Assembly (NCBI RefSeq): GCF_027924905.1
Contig: NZ_AP027055.1
Coordinates: 186,001 to 250,000, forward strand
Direction of reading: 5' to 3'
Origin: Limnohabitans sp. INBF002
GTDB lineage: Bacteria; Pseudomonadota; Gammaproteobacteria; Burkholderiales; Burkholderiaceae_C
DNA length: 64,000 nt
Shown: positions 32,419 to 40,470 of the stretch, one piece after another
Layout: each line of letters starts with the position of its first letter
How positions within the stretch are numbered: position 1 is the first letter of the stretch
Notes under the pieces: model-generated
Told to the model about the DNA's origin: nothing
Database searches by the model: none
What the model saw: the letters and a program-made list of their open reading frames with translations, nothing else
Made by a program: the position numbers and the translations under genes

Positions 32419-33756
32419 ATGAAGTTTCGTCAAATCACAACAGCCGTGACCTTGTTCGCTGCTGCCATCACCGGCAGCTTGGTGAGCACGCAAGCTGCTG
32501 CACAAGCCAAAGAGCAGTTTTTCCCTGCGTTGGTGTACCGCACAGGTGCCTATGCCCCTAACGGCATTCCTTTTGCGAACGGTTTCATTGACTACCTCAA
32601 GCTCACCAATGAGCGTGGCGGCATCAACGGCGTCAAAGTCATTTATGAAGAGTGTGAAACCGCGTACGCCACAGACCGTGGTGTGGAGTGTTACGAGCGC
32701 TTGAAGGGCAAGAACGGCGGCGCCACCGTGTTCCAACCTTTGTCCACAGGCATCACCTTTGCGCTGACTGAAAAAGCACCGATCGACAAAATCCCCGTGT
32801 TGACACCCGGCTTGGGCCGCAGTGAGTCACAAGACGGTGGCGTGTTCAAGTGGAACTTCCCATTGGCTGGCACCTATTGGGTGGCGGCTGACACCATCAT
32901 CCAAGACATCGGCAAGCGTGAAGGCGGCCTTGACAAACTCAAGGGCAAAAAGATCGCGTTGATGTACCACGACAGCCCATTCGGCAAAGAAGCTATCCCC
33001 ATGTTGCAAGAGCGCGCAGCTTTGCACGGCTTCCAACTGAGCTTGTTGCCCGTGACGCATCCAGGCGTTGAGCAAAAGTCAACCTGGTTGCAAATTCGTC
33101 AAAACCGCCCTGACTACGTCGTGAACTGGGGCTGGGGCGTGATGAACTCCACCGCTTTGAAAGAAGCGCAAGCCACAGGCTACCCACGCGAAAAAATGTA
33201 TGGCGTGTGGTGGGCGGGTGCTGAGCCAGACGTCAAAGACGTTGGCGCAGGCGCCAAGGGTTACACCGCGGTGATGATGCAACACGGCGCAGAGAAGAAG
33301 TCTGATGTTGTGAAAGAAATCCTCGCCAAAGTGCACGGCAAAAAGCAAGGCACAGGCCCTGCTGAAGAAGTGGGCGACGTGCTTTACATGCGTGGCGTGC
33401 AAGCCGCGATGTACGGCATTGAAGGTGTTCGCGCAGCGCAAGAGCGTTTCGGTAAAGGCAAGGTCATGACCGGCGAGCAAGCTCGTTGGGGTTATGAAAA
33501 CCTGAACTTGACGCAAGCCAAGTTGGACACCTTGGGCTTCAAAGGCGTGCTCCGTCCTTTGTCGACCAGCTGCCAAGACCACATGGGTAGCGCATGGACA
33601 CGCATGCACACATGGGATGGTTCTAAGTTTGTTTGGTCCTCTGATTGGTACCAAGCCGACGAACAAATCATGAAGCCCATGGTGAAAGCTGCTGCTGACA
33701 AATACGCTGCTGAGAAAAAAATCCAGCGTCGTAGCGCCGCAGATTGCCAGCTGTAA
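32419..33756 (+). CDS. Periplasmic substrate-binding protein of the Liv-type transporter
   Basis: The 445-residue product has a signal peptide (MKFRQITTAVTLFAAAITGS, cleavage near AAQA) and the type I periplasmic-binding fold of the LivJ/amide family. KEQFFPALVYRTGAYAPNGI is where the ligand pocket begins. Two Cys (in YEECETAY and GVECYERL) may form a disulfide, with a third pair near the C-terminus. It is larger than classical LivJ (about 370), as in binding proteins of aromatic or fatty acid clusters. A perfect 12-bp hairpin lies directly after the gene, before livF, which may raise its expression over the rest of the operon. Confidence 0.9.
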   Translation: MKFRQITTAVTLFAAAITGSLVSTQAAAQAKEQFFPALVYRTGAYAPNGIPFANGFIDYLKLTNERGGINGVKVIYEECETAYATDRGVECYERLKGKNGGATVFQPLSTGITFALTEKAPIDKIPVLTPGLGRSESQDGGVFKWNFPLAGTYWVAADTIIQDIGKREGGLDKLKGKKIALMYHDSPFGKEAIPMLQERAALHGFQLSLLPVTHPGVEQKSTWLQIRQNRPDYVVNWGWGVMNSTALKEAQATGYPREKMYGVWWAGAEPDVKDVGAGAKGYTAVMMQHGAEKKSDVVKEILAKVHGKKQGTGPAEEVGDVLYMRGVQAAMYGIEGVRAAQERFGKGKVMTGEQARWGYENLNLTQAKLDTLGFKGVLRPLSTSCQDHMGSAWTRMHTWDGSKFVWSSDWYQADEQIMKPMVKAAADKYAAEKKIQRRSAADCQL

Positions 33757-33780
33757 TTTGAGGGTCGTCACGCTGTGACA

Positions 33781-33808
33781 GTTTGGTGGCTCTCACGAGC
33801 CACCAAAC
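33781..33808 (+). promoter_or_regulatory. Perfect 12-bp intercistronic hairpin after the binding-protein gene
   Basis: GTTTGGTGGCTC and GAGCCACCAAAC pair around a TCAC loop, 25 bp after the binding-protein stop codon and 65 bp before livF. No T run follows. It could protect the upstream mRNA from 3' exonucleases or partly end transcription. Confidence 0.6.
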
Positions 33809-33872
33809 CACAGGCTCCCACGGGGCTTGCGGTTTGGTCCAACCCAACAACGTTTTTTTAGCAAGGTAAGTT

Positions 33873-34682
33873 ATGAGCGCCAACAACATCGTTCTCAACG
33901 TCAATGGCATTGAAGTCATTTACAACCACGTCATCTTGGTGCTCAAGGGCGTTTCGCTCAGCGTGCCAGAAGGCCGCATCGTGTCTTTGCTTGGTGGCAA
34001 CGGCGCAGGCAAAACCACCACCTTGCGTGCCATCTCGAACTTGCTGCAAGGCGAGCGCGGTGAGGTGACCAAGGGCAGCATTGAGTTTCGCGGCGAGCGC
34101 ATCGAAAACCTCACGCCCGCTGATTTGGTCAAGCGTGGTGTGGTGCAAGTGATGGAGGGGCGTCACTGCTTCGCCCACTTGACCATCGAAGAAAATTTGC
34201 TGACCGGCAGCTACACCCGCAGCAGCAAAGGCGAGATTGAGGCTAATTTGGAGAAGGTCTACAACTACTTCCCTCGTTTGAAAACACGTCGCACCTCGCA
34301 AGCAGCCTACACCTCAGGTGGCGAGCAGCAAATGTGTGCGATTGGTCGCGCCATCATGGCCAGCCCCAACATGGTGTTGCTTGATGAGCCCTCGATGGGC
34401 TTGGCGCCGCAAATTGTGGAAGAGGTGTTCAACATCGTCAAAGACTTGAACGAGAAAGAAAAAGTCACCTTCCTCATTGCCGAGCAAAACACCAACATGG
34501 CTTTGAAGTACGCCGACTACGGCTACATCATGGAGTCTGGCCGCATCGTGATGGACGGTGCCGCCTCTGACTTGGCCAACAACGAAGACGTGAAAGAGTT
34601 CTACCTCGGCATGGGCGGTGGCGAACGCAAGAGCTTCAAAGACGCCAAGAGCTACAAGCGCCGCAAGCGTTGGTTGGCATAA
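33873..34682 (+). CDS. livF: Branched-chain-type ABC transporter ATPase LivF
   Basis: This is the second ATPase of the importer, 269 residues. It has Walker A GGNGAGKTTTLR, the signature YTSGGEQQMCAIGRAIMASP and Walker B MVLLDEPSMGL, with IAEQNTNMAL as the switch region. The basic tail KSFKDAKSYKRRKRWLA is a notable extension beyond the usual LivF length of about 235 residues. The PaaK-like ligase starts 14 bp after its stop codon. Confidence 0.94.
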   Translation: MSANNIVLNVNGIEVIYNHVILVLKGVSLSVPEGRIVSLLGGNGAGKTTTLRAISNLLQGERGEVTKGSIEFRGERIENLTPADLVKRGVVQVMEGRHCFAHLTIEENLLTGSYTRSSKGEIEANLEKVYNYFPRLKTRRTSQAAYTSGGEQQMCAIGRAIMASPNMVLLDEPSMGLAPQIVEEVFNIVKDLNEKEKVTFLIAEQNTNMALKYADYGYIMESGRIVMDGAASDLANNEDVKEFYLGMGGGERKSFKDAKSYKRRKRWLA

Positions 34683-34696
34683 GAAGGGGCTCGCAC

Positions 34697-35941
34697 ATGT
34701 CCAAGCACTACGACGCACTCGAAACCCGCAACCCCGTCGAGCGCGAGGCCGCCCTCATGGCCGCGCTGCCGGCGCAAGTGGCGCATGCACAAAAGAACTC
34801 GCCCGCATTTGCCAAGTCATTGGCCGGTGTGAACGCTGCCAGCATCACCAGCCGTGAAGCGCTGGCCAAGTTGCCCGTGATTCGCAAATACGAGTTGTTG
34901 GCGCAGCAGCAAGAACAACGTGCCACCAATGTGTTTGGCGGCTTCTCTGCCATTGGCTTTGGCAAAGCCATGCCGCGCGTGTTTGCCAGCCCTGGCACCA
35001 TTTATGAACCTGAAGGTGCTCGCCCAGATTACTGGCGCATGGCCCGTGCCATTTACGCCGCAGGTTTCCGTGCCGGTGAACTCGCACACAACTGCTTCAG
35101 CTACCACTTCACGCCTGCGGGCTCGATGATGGAAACGGGGGCACACGCCATTGGTTGCACCGTGTTTGCGGGTGGCACCGGCCAGACCGAACAGCAAGTA
35201 GGCGCCATGGCCGAGTTGAAGCCTGCGGGCTACATCGGTACGCCCAGCTTCTTGAAAATCATTGTGGAAAAAGCAGCCGAGATGGGCGTGAAGTTGCCCA
35301 CGGTCACCAAAGCCTTGGTGTCAGGCGAAGCCTTTCCTCCCAGCTTGCGCGATTGGTTGGCCGAGCGCGGCATTGCGGGTTACCAGTGCTACGCCACGGC
35401 CGACCTCGGCTTGATTGCGTATGAAACCGAAGCCCGTGAAGGCTTGGTGCTGGACGAAGGTGTGATCGTCGAGATCGTCCGTCCTGGCACGGGTGATCCC
35501 GTGCCCGAAGGCGAAGTGGGTGAGCTCGTCATCACCTCGCTGAATTCTGATTACCCACTCATTCGCTTTGGCACTGGCGACTTGTCGGCTGTGCTGCCGG
35601 GGCAATGCCCCACAGGCCGCACCAACGTGCGTATCAAAGGCTGGATGGGTCGTGCCGACCAAACCACCAAAGTGCGCGGCATGTTTGTGCACCCCGGCCA
35701 AGTGGCTGAAGTGGTCAAACGTTTCCCCGAAATCAAACGTGCGCGTTTGGTGGTGACGGGCGAAATGGCCAACGACCAAATGTCGTTGAAGGTGGAAGCT
35801 GCAGAGGCCGAAGGCTTGGCACAAAAAATTGGGGATGCCGTGCGCGACATCACCAAGCTGCGTGCCGATGTGAGCTTGGTGGCGCTGGGCAGTTTGCCCA
35901 ACGACGGCAAGGTCATCGAAGACGCCCGCACCTACCAGTGA
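34697..35941 (+). CDS. Phenylacetate-CoA-ligase-like AMP-forming enzyme
   Basis: The 414-residue product resembles PaaK-type ligases, which are shorter than other acyl-CoA ligases and lack part of the usual C-terminal domain. Family features seen are an N-terminal helical region with SITSREALAKLPVIRKYEL, the segment GGTGQTEQQVGAMAELKPAG, and KVRGMFVHPGQVAEVVKRF near the end. The classical PaaK P-loop SSGTTG is not evident, as FASPGTIYEPEGARPD stands in that place, so activity is uncertain. The start at 34697 removes nine residues of shadow. It is the second ligase in the same cluster. Confidence 0.85.
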   Translation: MSKHYDALETRNPVEREAALMAALPAQVAHAQKNSPAFAKSLAGVNAASITSREALAKLPVIRKYELLAQQQEQRATNVFGGFSAIGFGKAMPRVFASPGTIYEPEGARPDYWRMARAIYAAGFRAGELAHNCFSYHFTPAGSMMETGAHAIGCTVFAGGTGQTEQQVGAMAELKPAGYIGTPSFLKIIVEKAAEMGVKLPTVTKALVSGEAFPPSLRDWLAERGIAGYQCYATADLGLIAYETEAREGLVLDEGVIVEIVRPGTGDPVPEGEVGELVITSLNSDYPLIRFGTGDLSAVLPGQCPTGRTNVRIKGWMGRADQTTKVRGMFVHPGQVAEVVKRFPEIKRARLVVTGEMANDQMSLKVEAAEAEGLAQKIGDAVRDITKLRADVSLVALGSLPNDGKVIEDARTYQ

Positions 35942-36048
35942 CACCCCTCTGCAGCGGGGTTGACCTAGCTCAATGGGCTTACGTAATTCCCGCTGTTTTT
36001 TAAGGCATCTTGGGCGCTACTATCATGGTCTGTCATAAAGGAGACCTC

Positions 36049-37029
36049 ATGAAAAAACTATTCGCTTTGAGTTTGCTGGCTGTGGCCACTTTGACTGGCG
36101 CAAACGCCGCCGATTTCCCGATCAAAGACAAGCCTGTCACCATCGTTGTGCCGTTCACGGCTGGCGGCCCGACTGACCGTGTCGCGCGTGATTTGGCTGA
36201 AGCGTTGCGCAAGCCTTTGGGCGCCAACGTGGTGGTCGAAAACGTGGCTGGCGCAGGTGGCACGATTGGCGCCAACAAGGTTGCCAAAGCCCCACAAGAC
36301 GGCCACACCATCCTTTTGCACCACATCGGCATGGCCACATCGCCAGCCCTGTACCGCAAGATGCCTTACAACACCACCGAAGATTTTGAGTACTTGGGCA
36401 TGGTCAACGAAGTGCCCATGACCTTGATCGGTCGTCCCACCTTGCCTGCGACCAACTTCAAAGAGTTGCAAGCTTGGATTGCACAAAACAAAGGCTCCGT
36501 CAATTTGGGCAACGCCGGTTTGGGCGCTGCCTCACACCTGTGCGGCTTGTTGTTCCAAAACGCACTCAAGACCGACATGACGACAGTGCCTTACAAAGGT
36601 ACAGCGCCTGCGATGAACGACCTGATGGGCGGCCAAATCGATTTGCTGTGTGACCAAACCACCAACACCACCAGCCAAATCGAAGCCAAAACTGTCAAGG
36701 CTTTCGCTGTCACCACCACCAAGCGTTTGAGCACGCCGGCCTTGAAGCATTTGCCTACTTTGGATGAGTCAGGCCTCAAAGGTTTTGAAGTCACCATTTG
36801 GCACGGTTTGTATGCCCCTAAAGGCACAGCTGCTGATGTGACCGCCAAGATCAACAAGGCGTTGAAGGTGGCTTTGAAAGACCCCGAGTTCCTCAAGAAG
36901 CAACAAGGCTTGGGCGCTGTGGTCGTGACCGACAAGCGCACCGATGGCGCCGAGCACAAGAAGTTTGTGGCGGCTGAAATCGCCAAGTGGGGCCCGATCA
37001 TTCAGGCTGCTGGCGTGTACGCTGACTAA
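36049..37029 (+). CDS. Bug-family tripartite tricarboxylate transporter binding protein
   Basis: Bug/TctC proteins are periplasmic solute receptors that are very abundant in Burkholderiales, with ligands ranging from citrate to aromatic acids. The 326-residue product has a signal peptide (MKKLFALSLLAVATLTGANA) and the family blocks VPFTAGGPTDRVARDLAEAL, VVENVAGAGG and TVPYKGTAPAMNDLMGGQID. No TctA or TctB membrane genes lie nearby, so it would have to work with a transporter elsewhere. The ATG at 36049 has an AAGGAG site. Confidence 0.92.
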   Translation: MKKLFALSLLAVATLTGANAADFPIKDKPVTIVVPFTAGGPTDRVARDLAEALRKPLGANVVVENVAGAGGTIGANKVAKAPQDGHTILLHHIGMATSPALYRKMPYNTTEDFEYLGMVNEVPMTLIGRPTLPATNFKELQAWIAQNKGSVNLGNAGLGAASHLCGLLFQNALKTDMTTVPYKGTAPAMNDLMGGQIDLLCDQTTNTTSQIEAKTVKAFAVTTTKRLSTPALKHLPTLDESGLKGFEVTIWHGLYAPKGTAADVTAKINKALKVALKDPEFLKKQQGLGAVVVTDKRTDGAEHKKFVAAEIAKWGPIIQAAGVYAD

Positions 37030-37056
37030 GCCCACCACTGAGCTTGTGACAAAACA

Positions 37057-37080
37057 AAAGCCACCTTCGGGTGGCTTTTT
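37057..37080 (+). terminator. Rho-independent terminator after the Bug gene
   Basis: AAAGCCACC pairs with GGTGGCTTT around a TTCG tetraloop and is followed by a T run; the A run on the other side lets it also end the convergent kinase transcript. Confidence 0.9.
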
Positions 37081-37095
37081 TTGTGGGCGTTTGGC

Positions 37096-38529
37096 TTAGT
37101 TGTTCAAGTGCTCAAACGGCAACGCCTGCTTCACCAAAATCACGGTGCAGGGCGCGTCCATGGCCACCTTGATAGGGATAGTCGCCACGAACCTTTGCAT
37201 CTGCAAGCCATGTGTGGCCGCCCCCATGACGATGATGCTCACGTTGTTGCCCTCCGCATAGCGCACGATGGCGTTGGCGACATCGCTTGCTTCAAGCACG
37301 TGGTACGAGGTTTGGTGCTCGCTCAAATCCAGCGGTTGCGCCCATTGCTGCAGCATGGTGCGGTATTGGCGGTGTAGGGTGGTTTCGCTCTTGTCGTGCT
37401 CGGACGTGCTGCTGAGGTTGGGCGAAATCACCGTCACCACCGCCAGGCGTGCGCCAGGGCGCAAACCCAAAGAGCGCGCCACAGATTGACGCAGCGAATA
37501 CAAGGTGGCATCACTGGCCTCGTGGTTTGGCACAGCCACCATGACGATGGGAATTTCATCAATTTGCTGCGATGGCAGGGGGCTAGGCTGGTAGTGCATG
37601 CCTGCCGCTTTCAGCCAACGTTTGAAGTGCGTGAAGAACGGCGTGCCAAGCACCTGCTTGCCGCGCTTGGTGACCTTGATCTGTTCCGGATGCTCCAGGT
37701 CAAACGCCAAATGCGCGGCCGATGGATAGCGCTTGGCCGCTTCGGGCTCTAGGCAACGCAACACCACTTCTTGAAACCACTCGGGCAAGTCGTCGCGCAA
37801 GCGGCGCGGCGGCGTGGGGTCCATCCACAAACGTTGACGCATGCCGCCGTTTGTTTGTGGGTTGCCAAAGGGCAACTCACCCGTGGCCAGTTCGTACAGC
37901 ATGACGCCAATGGCAAAGATGTCGCTGCGCGGGTCGCCGCGTACGCCCACCACTTGCTCGGGCGCAATCCATGCGGGTGAGCCCACGGCTTTGCGCAGCT
38001 CTTCGGCCAGCAAATCGGGGTAGTGCGCATGTGACGACAAACCAAAATCCAGCAAAACGGCATGACCGTTTGGATGCATCAGCACGTTGGCGGGCTTGAT
38101 GTCGAGGTGGCAGGTGTTTTGTTGGTGCAAGCTGTGGGCTGCGCGGGCGATGGCCGCACCAAGGCGCGTGATGTCGGCTACTTTTGCCCGCGTGCGGTTG
38201 TGCGTGTGTGCATCCAACACTTGCTGCAAGGTTTGGCCCGGCACATGCTCCATCACCAAGTAGGGCATGTTCACCAAATCGCCTGCCGCCACAAAACGTG
38301 GCACATGCGTGCCGTGCAGCACTTGCAAAATTTGATGCTCCACTTCGAAGCCGACAATGTTTTCTGCACCATCGCCCGCCGTCATGCGTGGTACTTTCAT
38401 CACCATGTCAAACGGCGCGGGGCGCTCGTCGGCATAGGTCACTTCATAAATGTGCGCCATGCCACCCGCATGCAAGCAAGCGCCAATGCGGAACCCGTCC
38501 AGCTCGGTGCCCGCTTCTAGGCGTTTCAC
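37096..38529 (-). CDS. Ser/Thr protein kinase fused to a universal stress protein domain
   Basis: The 477-residue product has a complete Hanks-type kinase domain in residues 1-280: Gly-rich loop GACLHAGGMA, Lys45 in MVMKVPR, the catalytic loop HLDIKPANVL with Asp143, DFG at 161-163, and the APE-like SPAWIAPEQ. From about residue 325 to the end it has a universal stress protein domain (IPIVMVAVPNHEASD, ending IIVMGAATHGLQM and CTVILVKQ). The usual GxxG-9-GS nucleotide motif of USP proteins is not intact. No membrane segment is visible, so it is cytoplasmic. It overlaps the metallophosphoesterase gene upstream by 4 bp, which suggests a kinase/phosphatase pair. Confidence 0.92.
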   Translation of the reverse strand: MKRLEAGTELDGFRIGACLHAGGMAHIYEVTYADERPAPFDMVMKVPRMTAGDGAENIVGFEVEHQILQVLHGTHVPRFVAAGDLVNMPYLVMEHVPGQTLQQVLDAHTHNRTRAKVADITRLGAAIARAAHSLHQQNTCHLDIKPANVLMHPNGHAVLLDFGLSSHAHYPDLLAEELRKAVGSPAWIAPEQVVGVRGDPRSDIFAIGVMLYELATGELPFGNPQTNGGMRQRLWMDPTPPRRLRDDLPEWFQEVVLRCLEPEAAKRYPSAAHLAFDLEHPEQIKVTKRGKQVLGTPFFTHFKRWLKAAGMHYQPSPLPSQQIDEIPIVMVAVPNHEASDATLYSLRQSVARSLGLRPGARLAVVTVISPNLSSTSEHDKSETTLHRQYRTMLQQWAQPLDLSEHQTSYHVLEASDVANAIVRYAEGNNVSIIVMGAATHGLQMQRFVATIPIKVAMDAPCTVILVKQALPFEHLNN

Positions 38530-39290
38530 TTGCCGGTCTCCAAGCGTTGCGCAAAGAACTCGGGCAAGCCTGCTTCGCGCACGGCACGAGCGGCCGCGCG
38601 ATGGTCATAGGCCACGCGGTGGAAGGTGAGCTTGGCAGCCGTGCTGTCAAACACTGCGTACATGGCGCGTGGGTTGCCGTCGCGCGGCTGGCCTACCGAG
38701 CCAATGGTGGCAATCCACTGGCGGTGTTTGGGGGTGGGGATGGGCACGCCCGACGTGGGCTTGAACGCCATCAACTGACGGCCCGTGCCCCGGTAATACA
38801 ACGACTGGTGGTGCACATGGCCACCAAACACATAGCGCACATCGGGGTGGGCGCAAGCGGCATCCAAGCTCAGGCTGGCGGTGCGTTCGTCTTCCACATA
38901 ACGCCAGCGGTCAGGCGCATCGGCGCTGGCGTGTACCAATAGCATGTGGTCCACCTGTGCGGTGAGCGGCAAGATTTCTAACCAAAAACGCTGTGCGGGC
39001 GACAGCTGGTTGTGCGTCCATTCAGCCGTTTGGCTGCCCAACGAAGGGTTGGGGTTGGCCGAGTTGATGTTGTGCGTTTGAATCAGCTCTTCATGGTTGC
39101 CACGCAGCACGATGGCACCGTCTTGCTGAAGCTTTTGGCAGCGTGCCACCACTTCGGCAGGAAAGGCACCATAGCTCACCAAATCACCCAAGAGCGCGAT
39201 GCGTTCAACGCCCTGCGTTTGTGCGTGTGCCAAGCACGCATCGAGCGCGTGCAAGTTGCTATGGATGTCTGAGAGCAGGGCGTACTTCAT
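38526..39290 (-). CDS. Calcineurin-like metallophosphoesterase
   Basis: The 254-residue product starts MKYALLSDIHSNLHALDACL, with metal ligands Asp8 and His10. GDLVSYGAFP and RGNHEELI are the second and third ligand blocks, and VHASADAPDRW plus GGHVHHQSLY complete the site. The fold is that of diadenosine-polyphosphate or protein phosphatase relatives; the substrate is unknown. The frame is open 165 bp further upstream, but the domain begins at 39290. Its stop overlaps the kinase-USP start by 4 bp, so the two are translationally coupled. Confidence 0.9.
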   Translation of the reverse strand: MKYALLSDIHSNLHALDACLAHAQTQGVERIALLGDLVSYGAFPAEVVARCQKLQQDGAIVLRGNHEELIQTHNINSANPNPSLGSQTAEWTHNQLSPAQRFWLEILPLTAQVDHMLLVHASADAPDRWRYVEDERTASLSLDAACAHPDVRYVFGGHVHHQSLYYRGTGRQLMAFKPTSGVPIPTPKHRQWIATIGSVGQPRDGNPRAMYAVFDSTAAKLTFHRVAYDHRAAARAVREAGLPEFFAQRLETGK

Positions 39291-39322
39291 GTCAACGCGT
39301 GCGACGTGGCTGGGGCGCTCGT

Positions 39323-40174
39323 TTAATACGAGTAAACGCCGCGGCCTGTCTTGCGGCCCAAGTGGCCTGCCGCGACCATCTCTTTGAGCAAGGGGCATGC
39401 GCGGTATTTGCTGTCGCCAAACTCTTGCAAGTACACCTCCATCACGGCCAAGCACACATCCAAGCCAATCATGTCGGCCAAAGCCAAGGGGCCGATGGGT
39501 TGGTTGCAGCCAAGCATCATGCCGGCGTCGATGTCTTTGGCCGAGGCCACGCCTTCTGCCAACACAAAGAATGCCTCGTTGATCATGGGCACCAAGATGC
39601 GGTTGACCACAAAGCCCGGTGCGTTCTTGACGGTGATGGGCGTTTTGCCTAAGCGTGTGGACAGGTCGTGCACAGCGGCGTGTGTGGCATCGGAGGTTTG
39701 CAAACCACGGATGATTTCTACCAAGGCCATCATGGGCACGGGGTTGAAAAAGTGCATGCCAATGAAGCGGTCGGCACGTGCGGTGACGGCGGCCAGCTTG
39801 GTGATGGAAATGGACGAGGTGTTGGACGCGATGATGGCTTCGGGGGCCAACATGCCGTCGAGTTGTTTGACGATTTTGACCTTGAGGTCGTAGTTCTCGG
39901 TGGCAGCTTCAATGACCAGCTCTGCGCCTTTGAGGTCGTCGTAGCTGGTGCTGGTTTTGATGCGCGACAAGGCTGCGGCTTTGTCGGCTTCGGTGATTTT
40001 TTCTTTCTTGATCAAACGGTCCAGGCTGCCCGCCACCGTTGCAAGGCCTTTGGCCACGGCAGCCTCAGAGATGTCGACCATCACCACGTTCACGCCAGAG
40101 ACCGCACAGGCTTGTGCAATGCCGTTGCCCATGGTGCCGGCACCGATGATGCCTACGGTTTGAATGCTGCTCAT
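39323..40174 (-). CDS. 3-hydroxybutyryl-CoA dehydrogenase
   Basis: The enzyme interconverts 3-hydroxyacyl-CoA and acetoacyl-CoA with NAD(P), serving beta-oxidation, phenylacetate breakdown or butanoate metabolism. The 283-residue product has the Rossmann motif VGIIGAGTMGNGIAQACAVS, the catalytic block IGMHFFNPVPMMALVEII with the active His, and the C-terminal part with GRKTGRGVYSY. The length fits the single-domain FadB2/Hbd type. I start it at 40174, where the Rossmann strand begins right after the Met. It may act in the same catabolism as the ligase cluster, but this is inferred. Confidence 0.95.
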   Translation of the reverse strand: MSSIQTVGIIGAGTMGNGIAQACAVSGVNVVMVDISEAAVAKGLATVAGSLDRLIKKEKITEADKAAALSRIKTSTSYDDLKGAELVIEAATENYDLKVKIVKQLDGMLAPEAIIASNTSSISITKLAAVTARADRFIGMHFFNPVPMMALVEIIRGLQTSDATHAAVHDLSTRLGKTPITVKNAPGFVVNRILVPMINEAFFVLAEGVASAKDIDAGMMLGCNQPIGPLALADMIGLDVCLAVMEVYLQEFGDSKYRACPLLKEMVAAGHLGRKTGRGVYSY

Positions 40175-40470
40175 TGGGAAATCCTTGTGTTTGGGTTGAA
40201 TCAAAACTTCAATATTAGCGGGGGAAGGGTTGCGTTTGGCTGACGTTGGTCAATATCTTGTCGCCTGTGTTTTTTTGTTTGCTCCGGTCAATGGGCTTGG
40301 GGCAGCTTCCTCATGCTGGGGTACCAGAAATCGTCAGCCGCCCCAAGCCCATTCACCTCCGAGTGTCTGTCTCGGCACTTTGCGGTGCTCGTGCCTTCTT
40401 GGGCCGCGCTTGGGTATTCGCCAAGTTTTGAACTTTTCGCTACCTGCTTCACGCCACGTGCGGAGGCGCT
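40175..40470. other. Intergenic region without a gene
   Basis: I see no credible coding sequence in these 296 bp. The main content is a long inverted repeat (40290-40353) and short T runs. The start of the dehydrogenase gene lies at one end, and the end of the ABC permease gene lies at the other. Confidence 0.6.
40290..40353. repeat. Perfect 14-bp inverted repeat with 36-nt loop
   Basis: AATGGGCTTGGGGC (40290-40303) and GCCCCAAGCCCATT (40340-40353) are exact inverted copies. The loop itself can pair partly (AGC/GCT and CTG/CAG). There is no T run beside it. It could be a remnant of a small mobile element, an RNA stem or a protein-binding site. Confidence 0.6.
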
